Below are positions 19,866-28,424 of a stretch of DNA of 64,000 bases, piece by piece; positions within the stretch are counted from its first letter, which is position 1, and every line of letters begins with the position of its first letter. A program made the position numbers and the translations under genes. Source of the stretch: Streptomyces noursei (GTDB lineage: Bacteria > Actinomycetota > Actinomycetes > Streptomycetales > Streptomycetaceae); the NCBI RefSeq assembly GCF_016917755.1, contig NZ_CP070326.1, positions 8,742,001 through 8,806,000 of the forward strand, given 5' to 3'. The notes below the pieces were generated by a model. It ran no database searches. It was not told where the DNA came from and worked only from the letters and a program-made list of their open reading frames with translations.

Positions 19866-20462
19866 CTACCTCCACACGTCCGCCGGAAACTCGTCGACGA
19901 TATCGGCCATCGTCTCCGCGAGCCCGATGAGTTGGTCGTACGGCTTGTAGTTGTTGATCCATCCGATCATTTGGTTCTCGTGCAGCCGCCAGCCCATCTT
20001 GGCGTCGGCCGTCATGTGGATCACTCGCTCGGTGAAAACCGACTTGGCGAAGGCATGGTTGGCGGAGCACATGATCACGTGGGGTTTGCGGCGCGGGGGT
20101 AGGTAGACGGGGGTGCCGGCGCGGGGTGGGAGGGGAACCGTGTTGAGCCAGCGCACCAGGCTGGCGACAGAGACCGTGGCGGCGGGCAGCGCGCCCGGCA
20201 GAGTCAGCACTGCCACCGAGTACCAGCTGACATCGGTGGCGTGCGGTCCGCCTCTGTAAACGGCAGCGAGGTGGAAGAGCGTCGTCTCATATCCCCGTAC
20301 CCGCCCTTGTAGCACGTGCCTGGCGTGGTTGCGGAGCGTCCCGAAGGGATATCCGGGTCGTCCGAACTGGCGGTGCCAGTCCCCGGATTCACGCTTCCGG
20401 TAGCTGTGCCATTCAGGGTCTTGGCGATATTGACGAACGCTCTTCCGTACCCGCCCCCACAT
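19866..20462 (-). CDS. DUF3137-like protein downstream of a WXG-domain gene
   Basis: A 198-residue soluble protein. The pattern GYETTLFHLAAVYRGGPHATDVSWYSVAVLTLPGALP, split here by position, is an RRxxGYExTxF-like start followed by a strand-rich middle, and the end IGLAETMADIVDEFPADVW resembles proteins annotated with DUF3137. It lies 15 bases after the WXG protein, and its GAGGGGAG ribosome site overlaps that gene's stop. Position just downstream of a long WXG protein is typical of immunity or accessory proteins, but nothing in the sequence proves that role. Confidence 0.5.
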   Translation of the reverse strand: MWGRVRKSVRQYRQDPEWHSYRKRESGDWHRQFGRPGYPFGTLRNHARHVLQGRVRGYETTLFHLAAVYRGGPHATDVSWYSVAVLTLPGALPAATVSVASLVRWLNTVPLPPRAGTPVYLPPRRKPHVIMCSANHAFAKSVFTERVIHMTADAKMGWRLHENQMIGWINNYKPYDQLIGLAETMADIVDEFPADVWR

Positions 20463-20477
20463 TGCTGTCTGCTCCCC

Positions 20478-21605
20478 TCAGCCGTCGTAGGCGCCGTCAG
20501 GATCGGTTAGTGCGGAGCGAGGCTGGTCAAACGGGCTGTCCGGATGTTTGGCGGTGCGATCGGTCTCGGTGGCATTGGCGTCTCCGTACACCACGCCATT
20601 GGTGGCCGCCTCCCGTCCACGATCGAAGTTCGGGCCGGTGTCAGGGTCGCGGTGCCGCCCCCCTCCGCCGAATCCGCCGCGCTCGTACCAGGATTCGCCA
20701 GCGTGCACTGCCCCTCCGGCCACCGCGCCGCCGAGGGCACTGGTGATCAGATCGGGGATGAGGCTGTCGGTTGTCTTGTCGCCCGCGTGGTTGTTGGCAA
20801 TATCGACGCCGTCGGCGGCCATCTGGCCGGCCCCGCTGGTGACCGCACCATGGGCCGCCTTCCCCCAGAATCCCTCCCCCTTGAAGACCTTGCCGAGCCC
20901 GCCGGACATATCGTGGCCCAGAGCCTTGCCGCCCGCTCCCAGCAAGGAGCCCGCGCCGCCGGCCATCGCCGCGTCCAGAAAGTCCTGTTTCACGTCGACC
21001 TTCTGGCCGGTGAACGCCTGGTTCAGCACGTTTCCGGTGAAGTTACCCGCGGTGTTCGAAGCGAAATCCATGCCGAATTTCAGGTACTTGTTGCCCTCCA
21101 TCAGTTTGTGAAGGGTCGCCAGGGCCGATTCGACCTCCTTGAGCAGCCTGCCGAGCCGGGCGACGACGGTGCCCGCCTCGGCGACCTCAGCCGCCGCACC
21201 CGCGGCGGCCACCAGGTCGGAAAAGCCGGCGGTGATGACGGTCAGTCCGATGCCCACGGCCGCGGTGACCGCGAGCTCCTCCAGGACGCGTTGGACCTGC
21301 TTGTTGGTGTCCTCAATATGGTTCGCCGCCTGCTCCAACTCCTTTGCCACTTCTTGGAACCTGGGCAGCGAGTGATCGATCTGCTGTTTGGTGTGCGCCC
21401 AGTGGGCGCGGAATCCGGCGGCGGCCTGGCCGTCCCAGTCGGCCTTATCCAGATCCTCCACCTGCCGGTTCAGATCGGCGCTCGCCGTCCGTAGGTCCTG
21501 GGCCATCTCCTGCCAGGCCGCGGCGCACTTCCGCAGCACCTCGGGATTCCCGCCGGGTTTGAGGATGTTGAAGCTTTTCTCGATGTGCTGCTGTTCCTCC
21601 GCCAC
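20478..21605 (-). CDS. Long WXG100-like protein with C-terminal extension
   Basis: A 375-residue protein. Residues 10-110 are a helical WXG100-like hairpin (AAAWQEMAQDLRTASADL, then KADWDGQAAAGFRAHW, where WDG stands for WXG), with a coiled second helix. A hydrophobic region follows (LAVTAAVGIGLTVITAGFSDLVAAAGAAA). The last 200 residues are Gly/Ala-rich and end in a hydrophilic tail rich in Asp and Pro. This matches substrates or structural partners of type VII secretion systems; the tail could be a toxin or a spacer. GTG start, 5 bases after the upstream stop. Confidence 0.7.
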   Translation of the reverse strand: MAEEQQHIEKSFNILKPGGNPEVLRKCAAAWQEMAQDLRTASADLNRQVEDLDKADWDGQAAAGFRAHWAHTKQQIDHSLPRFQEVAKELEQAANHIEDTNKQVQRVLEELAVTAAVGIGLTVITAGFSDLVAAAGAAAEVAEAGTVVARLGRLLKEVESALATLHKLMEGNKYLKFGMDFASNTAGNFTGNVLNQAFTGQKVDVKQDFLDAAMAGGAGSLLGAGGKALGHDMSGGLGKVFKGEGFWGKAAHGAVTSGAGQMAADGVDIANNHAGDKTTDSLIPDLITSALGGAVAGGAVHAGESWYERGGFGGGGRHRDPDTGPNFDRGREAATNGVVYGDANATETDRTAKHPDSPFDQPRSALTDPDGAYDG

Positions 21606-21610
21606 CCCCG

Positions 21611-21925
21611 CTACGCCCCCTTGAACATGGCCGTGTGCTGCGCGTCGGTGGACTCGTATCCGGCCGCCGAGCGGTCGAGCCCGCTGGCGTATCCGGCCAG
21701 TTGCCGGCAGAGCTGCTGAAGGCTGTGCACCGTGGCCTTCGTCATTTCTACGTACTGCGCTAGGGCTTCGGTGGATTCGCTGAGCACTCCGAACGCGTCG
21801 TCCACGTTCTCCGCCTTGTCGGCAAAGCGTGCGACCTGTTCGTCGAGCCGGTCAGCCGTGTGCGCGAAGCCCTTGGACAATGCACGGAGTTTGTCCGGGT
21901 GCACGGTGAAGTGTTCGTGCGTCAT
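21611..21925 (-). CDS. Small type VII secretion target-like protein (ESX partner 2)
   Basis: A 104-residue all-helical protein (HPDKLRALSKGFAHTADRLDEQ, then TKATVHSLQQLCRQLAGYASGLDRSAAGYE) of the kind paired with WXG100 proteins in streptomycetes. It resembles the product of 22298-22612. It overlaps the preceding WXG gene by 4 bases (ATGA) and precedes the long WXG gene by 5, so the four are translationally coupled. Confidence 0.72.
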   Translation of the reverse strand: MTHEHFTVHPDKLRALSKGFAHTADRLDEQVARFADKAENVDDAFGVLSESTEALAQYVEMTKATVHSLQQLCRQLAGYASGLDRSAAGYESTDAQHTAMFKGA

Positions 21926-22296
21926 GAGTGGCCCCCGACCGGCTCCCGGCGATGAACGTGCTCTCCGTTGGCCTTCTGGATGACGTCGGCTGCGTGGTCC
22001 AGCTGCTCGGCGACGGCGGCGAAGTGCGGCAGGGCCTTCTCCGCCTTCTCTTTGGTGTGGCTCCAGCGGGCGTGGAAGGTGTCGGAGGCCGCGCCGATCC
22101 AGCTGTCGCCGAGGAGGGTGGCCTCCTGGTCCTGGGCCTCGATCGTGGTCTTCAGGTCGTTGGCCATGCGCCGCCATGCTTCGGCGCAGGACCGGAGTGC
22201 GGACGGGTCCGCGTCGGGGGCGAACAGGTCGAAGCTCATCGCGATCTGCTCAATCTCCATCCGCTGTACCCGCTGCTCCTGCTGCTGGTTGGTCAT
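21922..22296 (-). CDS. WXG100-like protein
   Basis: A 124-residue helical hairpin: AEAWRRMANDLKTTIEAQDQ, the turn LGDSWIGAASDTFHARW (WIG in the WXG place), then KEKAEKALPHFAAVAEQLDHAA. It is similar to the first 110 residues of the long protein at 20478-21605. The ATG at 22296 has GGGGGAAG upstream. The stop overlaps the next start. Small WXG proteins are usually exported as dimers by type VII systems; no secretion ATPase is in the window. Confidence 0.75.
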   Translation of the reverse strand: MTNQQQEQRVQRMEIEQIAMSFDLFAPDADPSALRSCAEAWRRMANDLKTTIEAQDQEATLLGDSWIGAASDTFHARWSHTKEKAEKALPHFAAVAEQLDHAADVIQKANGEHVHRREPVGGHS

Positions 22297-22297
22297 G

Positions 22298-22612
22298 TCA
22301 CTTCCCCCAGAACTGCTGAGCCCGCGCGTACTCGGCGCCCTCGTAAGAGGCGACGGCGTGATGCAGACCGGAGGCGTGGTCCCGCAGGTCCGCGGATATC
22401 TCTCGAAGGGCCGTCGCCGCATGGCGGGTCATCGGCGCGTACAGGGAGCGGGCCTCGGAGGACCCAGAGCTCGAGCCGAAGGTGTCGGTCACGTTCCCGG
22501 CCTGCGCGGCGAACTCACGGACGCGACTGTCGAGATGGTCGGCGGATACGGTTAGGCCCTTGGCCAGCACGGTAGCCGGTTCGGGACGGAAGGAGAAAAA
22601 GTTGCGCGTCAA
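22298..22612 (-). CDS. Small type VII secretion target-like protein (ESX partner 1), TTG start
   Basis: A 104-residue helical protein (VLAKGLTVSADHLDSRVREF, then ALREISADLRDHASGLHHAVASYE) matching the partner-2 protein in layout and length. The start is uncertain: the TTG at 22612 follows a G-rich stretch by 6 bases and gives the same length as the paralogue. No ATG or GTG fits nearby. It ends 1 base before the WXG gene start, so it is the first gene of the five-gene run. Confidence 0.65.
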   Translation of the reverse strand: MTRNFFSFRPEPATVLAKGLTVSADHLDSRVREFAAQAGNVTDTFGSSSGSSEARSLYAPMTRHAATALREISADLRDHASGLHHAVASYEGAEYARAQQFWGK

Positions 22613-23696
22613 GACTGACCCCCGTGGTGATCTCGTAGCGTTGTCGTGGTGATCATTACGCTCAGGGAGGCTAGGCAGACGGGTCCCGTGGATTGGGCTC
22701 ACCGGCCACGGATTTCACGGACCCTTGACGGCCAGGGGTAGGTGAGGCGTCGAATGCTGGCCGTTCACCGACCGGATCACGCCACGTCACCGCAGGACAA
22801 CACCGTGCCAGGCCGCCCCTCACCACCCTCGTTGCGCCTCCGTGGACACGCCGAACACCGTGCCACCCGGCGACGAATGTGACGATGACGAGGCCGGCAC
22901 GGAGGCACGAGCCGGGAGGCCAGTCCTTGCACACCGGCTTCGTGCCACGTGCGTCGCCAGCGCGCCACGGACCGCTCGGTGTCCTCCAGATGCTTCGCGA
23001 TCTGCGGCTTCTTTCCCCCGGGTGAACCACTCCGCGGCTGCCGGCTGGATCCGTTCCCCGCAGCGTGAAGGAGGTATCCGCCTCGTTTGAGCAGGCGTCG
23101 ATCTTCACTTCGTCCGGCCGCTCGATGACGTTGGCCACGGTCGTGTAGAGGAACACCAGCCGTGGGGGCTTACTTTGGCGACCCGCCGGTAGACCGGGAA
23201 TGTGCCGGTGAGCGTCACGATGACCAGGACAAGGACGACGGTGGCGTCCGGTGACAGCAGACCGACGGCCAGGGCCGCGATGTCCCGGCTGGTACCCCGG
23301 GCTGGAGAGGCGCACAGCGGTCGCGGACCAGACCAGTGGTGGGCGCGGCCTCGGGAGGTTGTGGCCGAGGTGAGCAGCATCAGATGGCAGGGGTACTCCT
23401 CACCGTTGCAGAGGAAGGTGAGCCCCATGCGGATTTCACATGCCTTGGGCGCGAGGGCGGGCTGTGCGGAGAGGCTCCCTCGGGTGTTCGGCGATGAGCG
23501 GCGTGATCCGTGGGGTGTTGATCCAACTCACCTCAGGGACTCGCCCCCCGACCTCCCCCATGGCTGCGCCAATCACGCGGATCGGCAACGTCGCCCACAA
23601 CCCCGACGTAGGGGCATCCGGCGCTCGGACACCCCCACACCGTTTCCGACCAGAAGCAGGAAGGCCCCGAAGTCCTCGTGCTTCCGGTCCCTCGAC
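22613..23696. other. Decayed region with no intact gene
   Basis: About 1.1 kb upstream of the WXG run. Open frames are short and switch frame; the only recognisable part is a permease-like remnant on the minus strand (separate entry). The WXG operon promoter should lie near 22620-22700. Confidence 0.5.
23055..23330 (-). pseudogene. Remnant of an amino-acid permease-like (APC) C-terminus
   Basis: One frame holds a membrane segment ([21 protein letters not shown]); then, after a frame change near 23175, another holds [20 protein letters not shown]. The ANVIERPD-type ending following hydrophobic helices resembles the last part of APC-family permeases of streptomycetes. No upstream transmembrane core survives. 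Identification rests on a short motif. Confidence 0.35.
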
Positions 23697-24149
23697 TCAG
23701 CTGTTGGGACGGAGAGTCCACACCACGGTCATCTCACCCGTGACCGCCTCGTCCTCGCGCTGGATGGCGATGCTCACCGGGAACTCTGGACGCTGCCCCG
23801 CGTCGAGTTCCGCGATGACCTCGGCAATCGGGCGCCCCAGCGTGGCCGTGGCCGTCACCGCTCCCTTGGCTAGCTTCTTGTAGCCGATCTCGGCCCGCAC
23901 CGCCAGCGGGACGGCCCGCGAGAGCTGGTCTCCGAACGCGGAGAGGACGATGGCACCGCTGGCCGACTCAGCCAGCGTAAACATGGCACCCGCATGTGGG
24001 CCAGCGATGTGATTGTGGTATTCCGGCTGGTCAGGGAGCCGGAGCACGGCACGCTCCGGAGTGACTTCCAGGAACTCCAGGTTCAGGGTGCGCACCATCG
24101 GCACCGTGGTAGCGAGCATCTCGCCGATCGGCGTCTTCTCAACTGTCAT
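23697..24149 (-). CDS. Hotdog-fold thioesterase-like protein (PaaI/DUF4442)
   Basis: A 150-residue single-domain hotdog protein. HNHIAGPHAGAMFTLAESASG is the central-helix region of PaaI/DUF4442 thioesterases, and YKKLAKGAVTATATL and GEMTVVWTLRP are the following strands. The family hydrolyses acyl-CoA thioesters. Starts at 24149 (MTVEK) or 24167 are both possible; neither has a strong ribosome site. A truncated copy lies just upstream on the same strand. Confidence 0.8.
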   Translation of the reverse strand: MTVEKTPIGEMLATTVPMVRTLNLEFLEVTPERAVLRLPDQPEYHNHIAGPHAGAMFTLAESASGAIVLSAFGDQLSRAVPLAVRAEIGYKKLAKGAVTATATLGRPIAEVIAELDAGQRPEFPVSIAIQREDEAVTGEMTVVWTLRPNS

Positions 24150-24296
24150 GGACTTGATGTTACCCATCAGTAGAATCGCCCGCCATCCCCGCTCCCGGCA
24201 CACCGCCCGCCCGATAGAAACCCCTCGGGTCACGGAGTCGCCTCACCGCTGGAATCAGCAACTCCGCACGGAACCCCGACGTATACCTATGGGGCA

Positions 24297-24467
24297 TTAC
24301 GCCCCGGCGTGCGGGCCGCCGACGTGGTTGTGGAAGTCGGGCTGGTCGGCCATGCGGACCACGGCACGCTCGGTGGTGGTCTCGGTGAACTCCAGGTTCA
24401 GGGTGCGGACCATCGGCACGGATGCCGCCATCATGTCGCCGATCGACGGCAAGGACTCTGAGGACAT
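24297..24467 (-). pseudogene. Truncated copy of the hotdog thioesterase
   Basis: A 56-residue frame from ATG to TAA. It aligns with the start of the downstream gene: MVRTLNLEF is identical in both, ERAVVRMADQPDFHNHVGGP matches ERAVLRLPDQPEYHNHIAGP, and both continue HAGA. The copy stops exactly after HAGA, where the intact gene continues MFTLAES. The missing part includes the central helix and remaining strands, so the product cannot be a functional hotdog enzyme. Confidence 0.7.
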
Positions 24468-24908
24468 GGCGCCATGTTACCTAGCGGTAGCTTAGCTGTG
24501 AAGAGGTCATCCCCCACCCCGCCACCGCCCCGCGCCACACACCCCAACCCCCGCCAAAAACCGGGGCATTCCCTCCCCCACCGCACACCCAGAACCCAAC
24601 CCCGCCGCGCCACCCGGCACCCGGCACCCGGCACCCGGCGGACCAACGCCCACCCGGCCGCACCCCCACAACAGCCCCCAACCTCAATTTCGAAGGCAAC
24701 ACAACGAAGGGAATCAATCACGCTGCGTAAGCGTTGCCGATAAAGAAGAAAGGAGGCACCAGGCAGAAGGCCCCACACCCGAGCGCCTCACCACTGCCCC
24801 CTTCACTCTTCACTGCCCCCTTCCCCCTCCGGCTCGGGCGCCTCGGACGCGGAGAGCTGAAGGTCCGAGAGCAGGTCGAGGGGCTGGGCGGCTCTAGGGA
24901 CTGGGCGA
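24468..24908. other. Gap with simple-sequence DNA, no supported gene
   Basis: About 440 bases, C- and A-rich on the plus strand (runs such as CCCCAACCCC), with a heptamer repeat. No convincing open frame. Confidence 0.45.
24611..24639 (+). repeat. CACCCGG heptamer repeated four times
   Basis: Four direct copies of CACCCGG with no spacer, followed by one extra C. Confidence 0.8.
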
Positions 24909-25847
24909 CTAGCCGACGCTGAAGGTGCCGTCAGGCGGTACGGGGGACGGGCGCGCCTCGGTGTCTGGCACGGGACGCGCGTCGGCGATCAGGCGTTGCA
25001 GGGCTGGGCCGTGTTCGACACGTGCGGGGAAGACGTCGGCGGCGGTACGACGCGCCAGGTCGGCTATCGGGAGCTCCGCGTGCGAGGCGAGCAGCACGGC
25101 GTTGCCGAAGCGGCGGCCGCGCAGCACCGACGGTTCCGCGATCACGGCGAGGTGGGCGAAGACCGCGGCGAAGTTGGCGAGTTGGCGACGCAGAAAGTCG
25201 AAGGGGGCGCTATCCGCGAGGTTCGCGGCGTAGCAGCCGTCGGGGCGCAGTGCGCGGGCGGCGGCGCGCGCGTACTCGATGGAGGTCAGCTGCGCGGGCA
25301 CCCGTGAGCCGCTGAAGACATCCGCCACGATCACGTCGACGCCGGCCTCCGGCGCGTCCGCCAAGGCCGCTCGGGCGTCCCGCGCGTGCACCGTGATCCC
25401 GGAGTCGTCCGGCAGCGGCAGGTATTCCGTGACGAGGGCGACCAGGCCGCGGTCGGCGTCGATCACGTCCTGCCGCGAGTGCGGGCGGGTCGCGGCAAGG
25501 TAGCGAGGCAGGGTCAGCGCGCCGCCGCCCAGGTGCAGCACGTCCAGTGGCTGCCCCGCCGGCGCGGACTCGTCCAGGACGTGCGCGAGCCTGCGGACGT
25601 ACTCGAACTCCAGGTGGCTGGGGTCGTCGAGGTCGACGTACGACTGCGGGGCCCCGTCCACGGTGAGCAGCCATGCGCGGGGGCGATCGATGTCCGGGAG
25701 GAGTTTGGCCGTGCCGTGGTCGACGGCGCGGGTCACGGGGACCGGGTCCTCAGCGGGCGGGGCGGCCGATTCGCGTCGATCACCCTGGTCGGCCGTCGGG
25801 GGTTCGTCGGTCCGCGGTGAGCCGTTCGCCGGTGATTCGTTGTGCAC
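24909..25847 (-). CDS. Spermidine-synthase-like methyltransferase-fold protein
   Basis: A 312-residue protein with a Rossmann aminopropyl/methyltransferase fold: LDVLHLGGGALTLPRYLAATRP (cofactor loop), VIDADRGLVALV, VHARDARAALADAP and DVIVADVFSGSRVPAQLTSIEY. This corresponds to the actinobacterial fused-spermidine-synthase-like proteins that lack the membrane part. The Asp pair at VIVADVFSG is in the usual catalytic position. The first 40 residues are hydrophilic and low-complexity. True polyamine synthesis is doubtful; many such proteins are unassigned. Confidence 0.82.
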   Translation of the reverse strand: MHNESPANGSPRTDEPPTADQGDRRESAAPPAEDPVPVTRAVDHGTAKLLPDIDRPRAWLLTVDGAPQSYVDLDDPSHLEFEYVRRLAHVLDESAPAGQPLDVLHLGGGALTLPRYLAATRPHSRQDVIDADRGLVALVTEYLPLPDDSGITVHARDARAALADAPEAGVDVIVADVFSGSRVPAQLTSIEYARAAARALRPDGCYAANLADSAPFDFLRRQLANFAAVFAHLAVIAEPSVLRGRRFGNAVLLASHAELPIADLARRTAADVFPARVEHGPALQRLIADARPVPDTEARPSPVPPDGTFSVG

Positions 25848-25925
25848 GCTGCCATTGTGACGGGCGGGGCGGGGTGACTGGAGTGGGGTGGGGTGAGGTG
25901 GGGGCGACTGGAGTGAGGCGGCAGA

Positions 25926-26001
25926 GCCTCTTGAGGCTAGAGGGGCCTCTTGAGGCTAGAGGGGCCTCTTGAGGCTTGCGGTGCCCCTTGAGGTGGGGCG
26001 C
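25926..26001 (+). repeat. Four 19-bp tandem repeats with internal dyad
   Basis: Copies begin at 25926, 25945, 25964 and 25983. The first two are identical GCCTCTTGAGGCTAGAGGG, the third differs at the end and the fourth is degenerate. Each contains GCCTC-TT-GAGGC, a small hairpin. The array lies between the minus-strand patatin gene and the minus-strand methyltransferase-like gene. Further G-rich imperfect repeats (GATCGGGNGGTGAGG) follow to about 26045. Confidence 0.85.
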
Positions 26002-26059
26002 CGGGTGATCGGGTGGTGAGGGGTGATCGGGAGGTGAGGTCGGATGGGCGACTGGATGA

Positions 26060-26902
26060 TCAAGTGGTCCAGAGGGCGCGGACTTCCGGGGCGTGGGTGG
26101 CTGACTGTCGGCGGCCGGCTCGGGCGGCGTCGGCGCGTTTGGCGGGGTCCAGGACGTTGCGGCCGAACGCCGACCTGGCGGCGCGGTCCGGAGTGATCAC
26201 GCAGACCCGCGCGCCCTCGCCCGTCAGTCGTGCGCCCTGCGTCCGAGGCGCGACGATCGGGCCACCGCTGACGGCGACGGGGGCGATTGCCACGACTCGG
26301 TCGTAGCCCGCGGCCAGGTCCACATTGGCGCTGGAGTGCACTCCGCCGTCCACCCACCGCTTCCCGTCGATGGTCACCGGCGGGTAGACGCCCGGTACGG
26401 CGCAGCTGGCGCTCACCGCGTCGAGGAGCGGGACTCCGCTGGTGGCGTCGAACGCGGTGCGCTCCCCCGTCACCGCATCCACCGCGGTGACCATGAGCCG
26501 TCGCGCGGGCCAGTCGTGCACGCCCAGGGTCCGGGCGATCCCCCTGCGGTGCGCCGCCTCGGTGACGGTGTGTGCGGTCAGCGCGAGCCGGCCCATCCGG
26601 GCGCCGAAGGACACCGCGTTCCGGGAACGCAGCGCGATGGTGGCGAACCGGGCGAACATCGCCGGGCCCATGCGGTCGACCGGCCGTCCGTCCGGCGCGG
26701 CCAGTTGGTGCGCGTACAGCTCCTCCAACGGGTGCAGACGGGAGGTCAGTTGCGCGCCGACGATCGATCCGGCGGAGGTGCCGATCACGACATCGGCCCC
26801 GCCGAGGTCAACACCCGCCTCCGCGAGCCCGACCAGCATGCCGACCTCCCAGCCGATGCCGGTGAGTCCCCCACCCCCGAGGACCAACGCCGTTCTCGGC
26901 AT
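26060..26902 (-). CDS. Patatin-like phospholipase
   Basis: A 280-residue Ser-Asp dyad hydrolase. GGGGLTGIGWEVGML is the oxyanion glycine loop, VIGTSAGSIVGAQL has the nucleophile Ser in GxSxG, and KRWVDGGVHSSANVDLA provides the catalytic Asp in DGG. The family cleaves acyl esters of phospholipids or triglycerides. No signal peptide; likely cytoplasmic. The ATG at 26902 begins MPRTALVLGGGG. Single gene. Confidence 0.92.
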   Translation of the reverse strand: MPRTALVLGGGGLTGIGWEVGMLVGLAEAGVDLGGADVVIGTSAGSIVGAQLTSRLHPLEELYAHQLAAPDGRPVDRMGPAMFARFATIALRSRNAVSFGARMGRLALTAHTVTEAAHRRGIARTLGVHDWPARRLMVTAVDAVTGERTAFDATSGVPLLDAVSASCAVPGVYPPVTIDGKRWVDGGVHSSANVDLAAGYDRVVAIAPVAVSGGPIVAPRTQGARLTGEGARVCVITPDRAARSAFGRNVLDPAKRADAARAGRRQSATHAPEVRALWTT

Positions 26903-26978
26903 GCGATGACCTTCCTCTCGTGCCCTGGTTCCTCGCCGTCGTGGATGGCCGAAGTTCGCAGCAGCAGTTAGCAGTCGT

Positions 26979-27023
26979 GGTTGCGGTTGCGGTTGCGGTC
27001 ATGGTCGTGGTTGTGGTGGTCGT
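26979..27023 (+). repeat. GGTTGC / GGTNGTGG hexamer-like repeat
   Basis: GGTTGC is repeated three times from 26979 and then degenerates into GGTCATGGTCGTGGTTGTGG. It lies upstream of the patatin start, between patatin and the EF-Tu terminator. Confidence 0.65.
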
Positions 27024-27134
27024 CGTAGGGGACGGGGCCCGGCGGAATCGTAAAGGCGAGGCGCGGAGGTGAACAGTGGCACGGGGAAGCGAACCGGAAC
27101 GGCGGCCGGGAGGGACGGCGGGACCGACGGAGTC

Positions 27135-27170
27135 GGGGCCCGTCCGGCCGGGCATGGCCGGACGGGCCCC
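27135..27170 (-). terminator. Strong hairpin downstream of the EF-Tu gene
   Basis: A perfect 15-bp stem (27135-27149 with 27156-27170, arm GGGGCCCGTCCGGCC) with a 6-base loop. It lies about 80 bases after the EF-Tu stop. There is no U-tract, as is common in streptomycete terminators. Confidence 0.8.
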
Positions 27171-27248
27171 TGGCGGGCGCCGGGTGGGCCCGGGTGGGTC
27201 CAAGCTGGCGGCCGGCCCCGTCCTCCCCCCCTCTGGTCCCCTACGCGG

Positions 27249-28424
27249 TCAGCCCTCCACGGTGCGGATCGTGCCCGCGCCGACGGTTCGGCCGCCCTCG
27301 CGGATGGCGAAGCCGAGGCCCGGCTCCAGCGGTACCGCGCGGCCGAGTTCGACCGTCACGGTCACGGTCTCGCCGGGGCGGGCGACGGCCCGCTCGCCGA
27401 GGTCGACGGCGCCGACCACGTCCGCGGTGCGGATGTAGAACTGCGGTCGGTATCCGGTGGACAGCGGCGTGCGGCGGCCGCCTTCCTCGGACGAGAGGAC
27501 GTACATCTCGGCGGTGAAACGGTGTCGCGGGGTGACGCTGCCGGGCCTCGCGACCACGTCGCCGCGGCGCACCTGGTCGCGGGGCAGGCCGCGCAGCAGC
27601 AGCGCGACGTTGTCGCCCGCCTGGGCGGACTCCATGGGCTTGCCGAAGGTCTCCACCCCGGTGACGACCGTGTGCAGCGTCTCCCCGCCCAGTACGGCCA
27701 CCTGGTCGCCGCAGCGCACCGTGCCGCGTTCGACGGCCCCGGTGACGACGGTGCCGCGTCCGGTGATGGTGAGCACGTTCTCCACGGACAGCAGGAACGG
27801 CGCGTCCACATACCGCTCGGGCACCGGGACGTAGGTGTCCACGGCGTCCAGCAGGGCGGAGATCGCGTCGGTCCAGCGCGGGTCGCCCTCCAGCGCGCGC
27901 AGGCCGGAGACCCGGACGACGGGCAGGTGCTCCCCGTCGTAGCCGTGCGCGGTGAGCAGTTCCCGCACCTCCAGCTCGACGAGGTCGGTGAGCTCGGGGT
28001 CGCCCGCGTCGGCCTTGTTGAGCGCGACGACGACGTGCCGTACCCCGACCTGTTTGGCGAGCAGGACGTGCTCGGCGGTCTGCGGCATGATCCCGTCGAG
28101 CGCGGAGACGACCAGGATCGCGCCGTCGAGCTGGGCCGCGCCGGTGACCATGTTCTTGATGAAGTCTGCGTGGCCGGGCATGTCGACGTGGGCGTAGTGC
28201 CGGGTGTCGGTCTCGTACTCGACGTGCGAGATCTGGATGGTGATGCCGCGGGCGGCCTCCTCCGGGGCTCGGTCGATGCGGTCGAACGGTACGAACGTGC
28301 CGGTGCCCCGGTCGCTGAGGACCTTGGTGATGGCGGCGGTGAGCGTGGTCTTGCCGTGGTCGACGTGGCCCATGGTGCCGATGTTCAGATGCGGCTTGGT
28401 CCGGACGTATGCCGTCTTGGGCAT
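27249..28424 (-). CDS. tuf3: Elongation factor Tu, divergent third type (EF-Tu3)
   Basis: A 391-residue EF-Tu with GTPase boxes [29 protein letters not shown] and SGLRAL, then domains 2 and 3 ([28 protein letters not shown]). The protein is clearly an EF-Tu but departs from the housekeeping copy at near-invariant places: DMPGH for DCPGH, NKAD for NKCD, and shorter loops. It stands alone, not behind fus and the str operon genes. That matches the streptomycete tuf3 class, reported to be poorly expressed in normal growth and linked to the stringent response. It may replace EF-Tu1 under stress or antibiotic exposure. Confidence 0.9.
   Translation of the reverse strand: MPKTAYVRTKPHLNIGTMGHVDHGKTTLTAAITKVLSDRGTGTFVPFDRIDRAPEEAARGITIQISHVEYETDTRHYAHVDMPGHADFIKNMVTGAAQLDGAILVVSALDGIMPQTAEHVLLAKQVGVRHVVVALNKADAGDPELTDLVELEVRELLTAHGYDGEHLPVVRVSGLRALEGDPRWTDAISALLDAVDTYVPVPERYVDAPFLLSVENVLTITGRGTVVTGAVERGTVRCGDQVAVLGGETLHTVVTGVETFGKPMESAQAGDNVALLLRGLPRDQVRRGDVVARPGSVTPRHRFTAEMYVLSSEEGGRRTPLSTGYRPQFYIRTADVVGAVDLGERAVARPGETVTVTVELGRAVPLEPGLGFAIREGGRTVGAGTIRTVEG

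Noticed and set aside
24611-26001. CRISPR array from the short repeats
   Set aside because: The repeats are head-to-tail without unique spacers and there are no cas genes.
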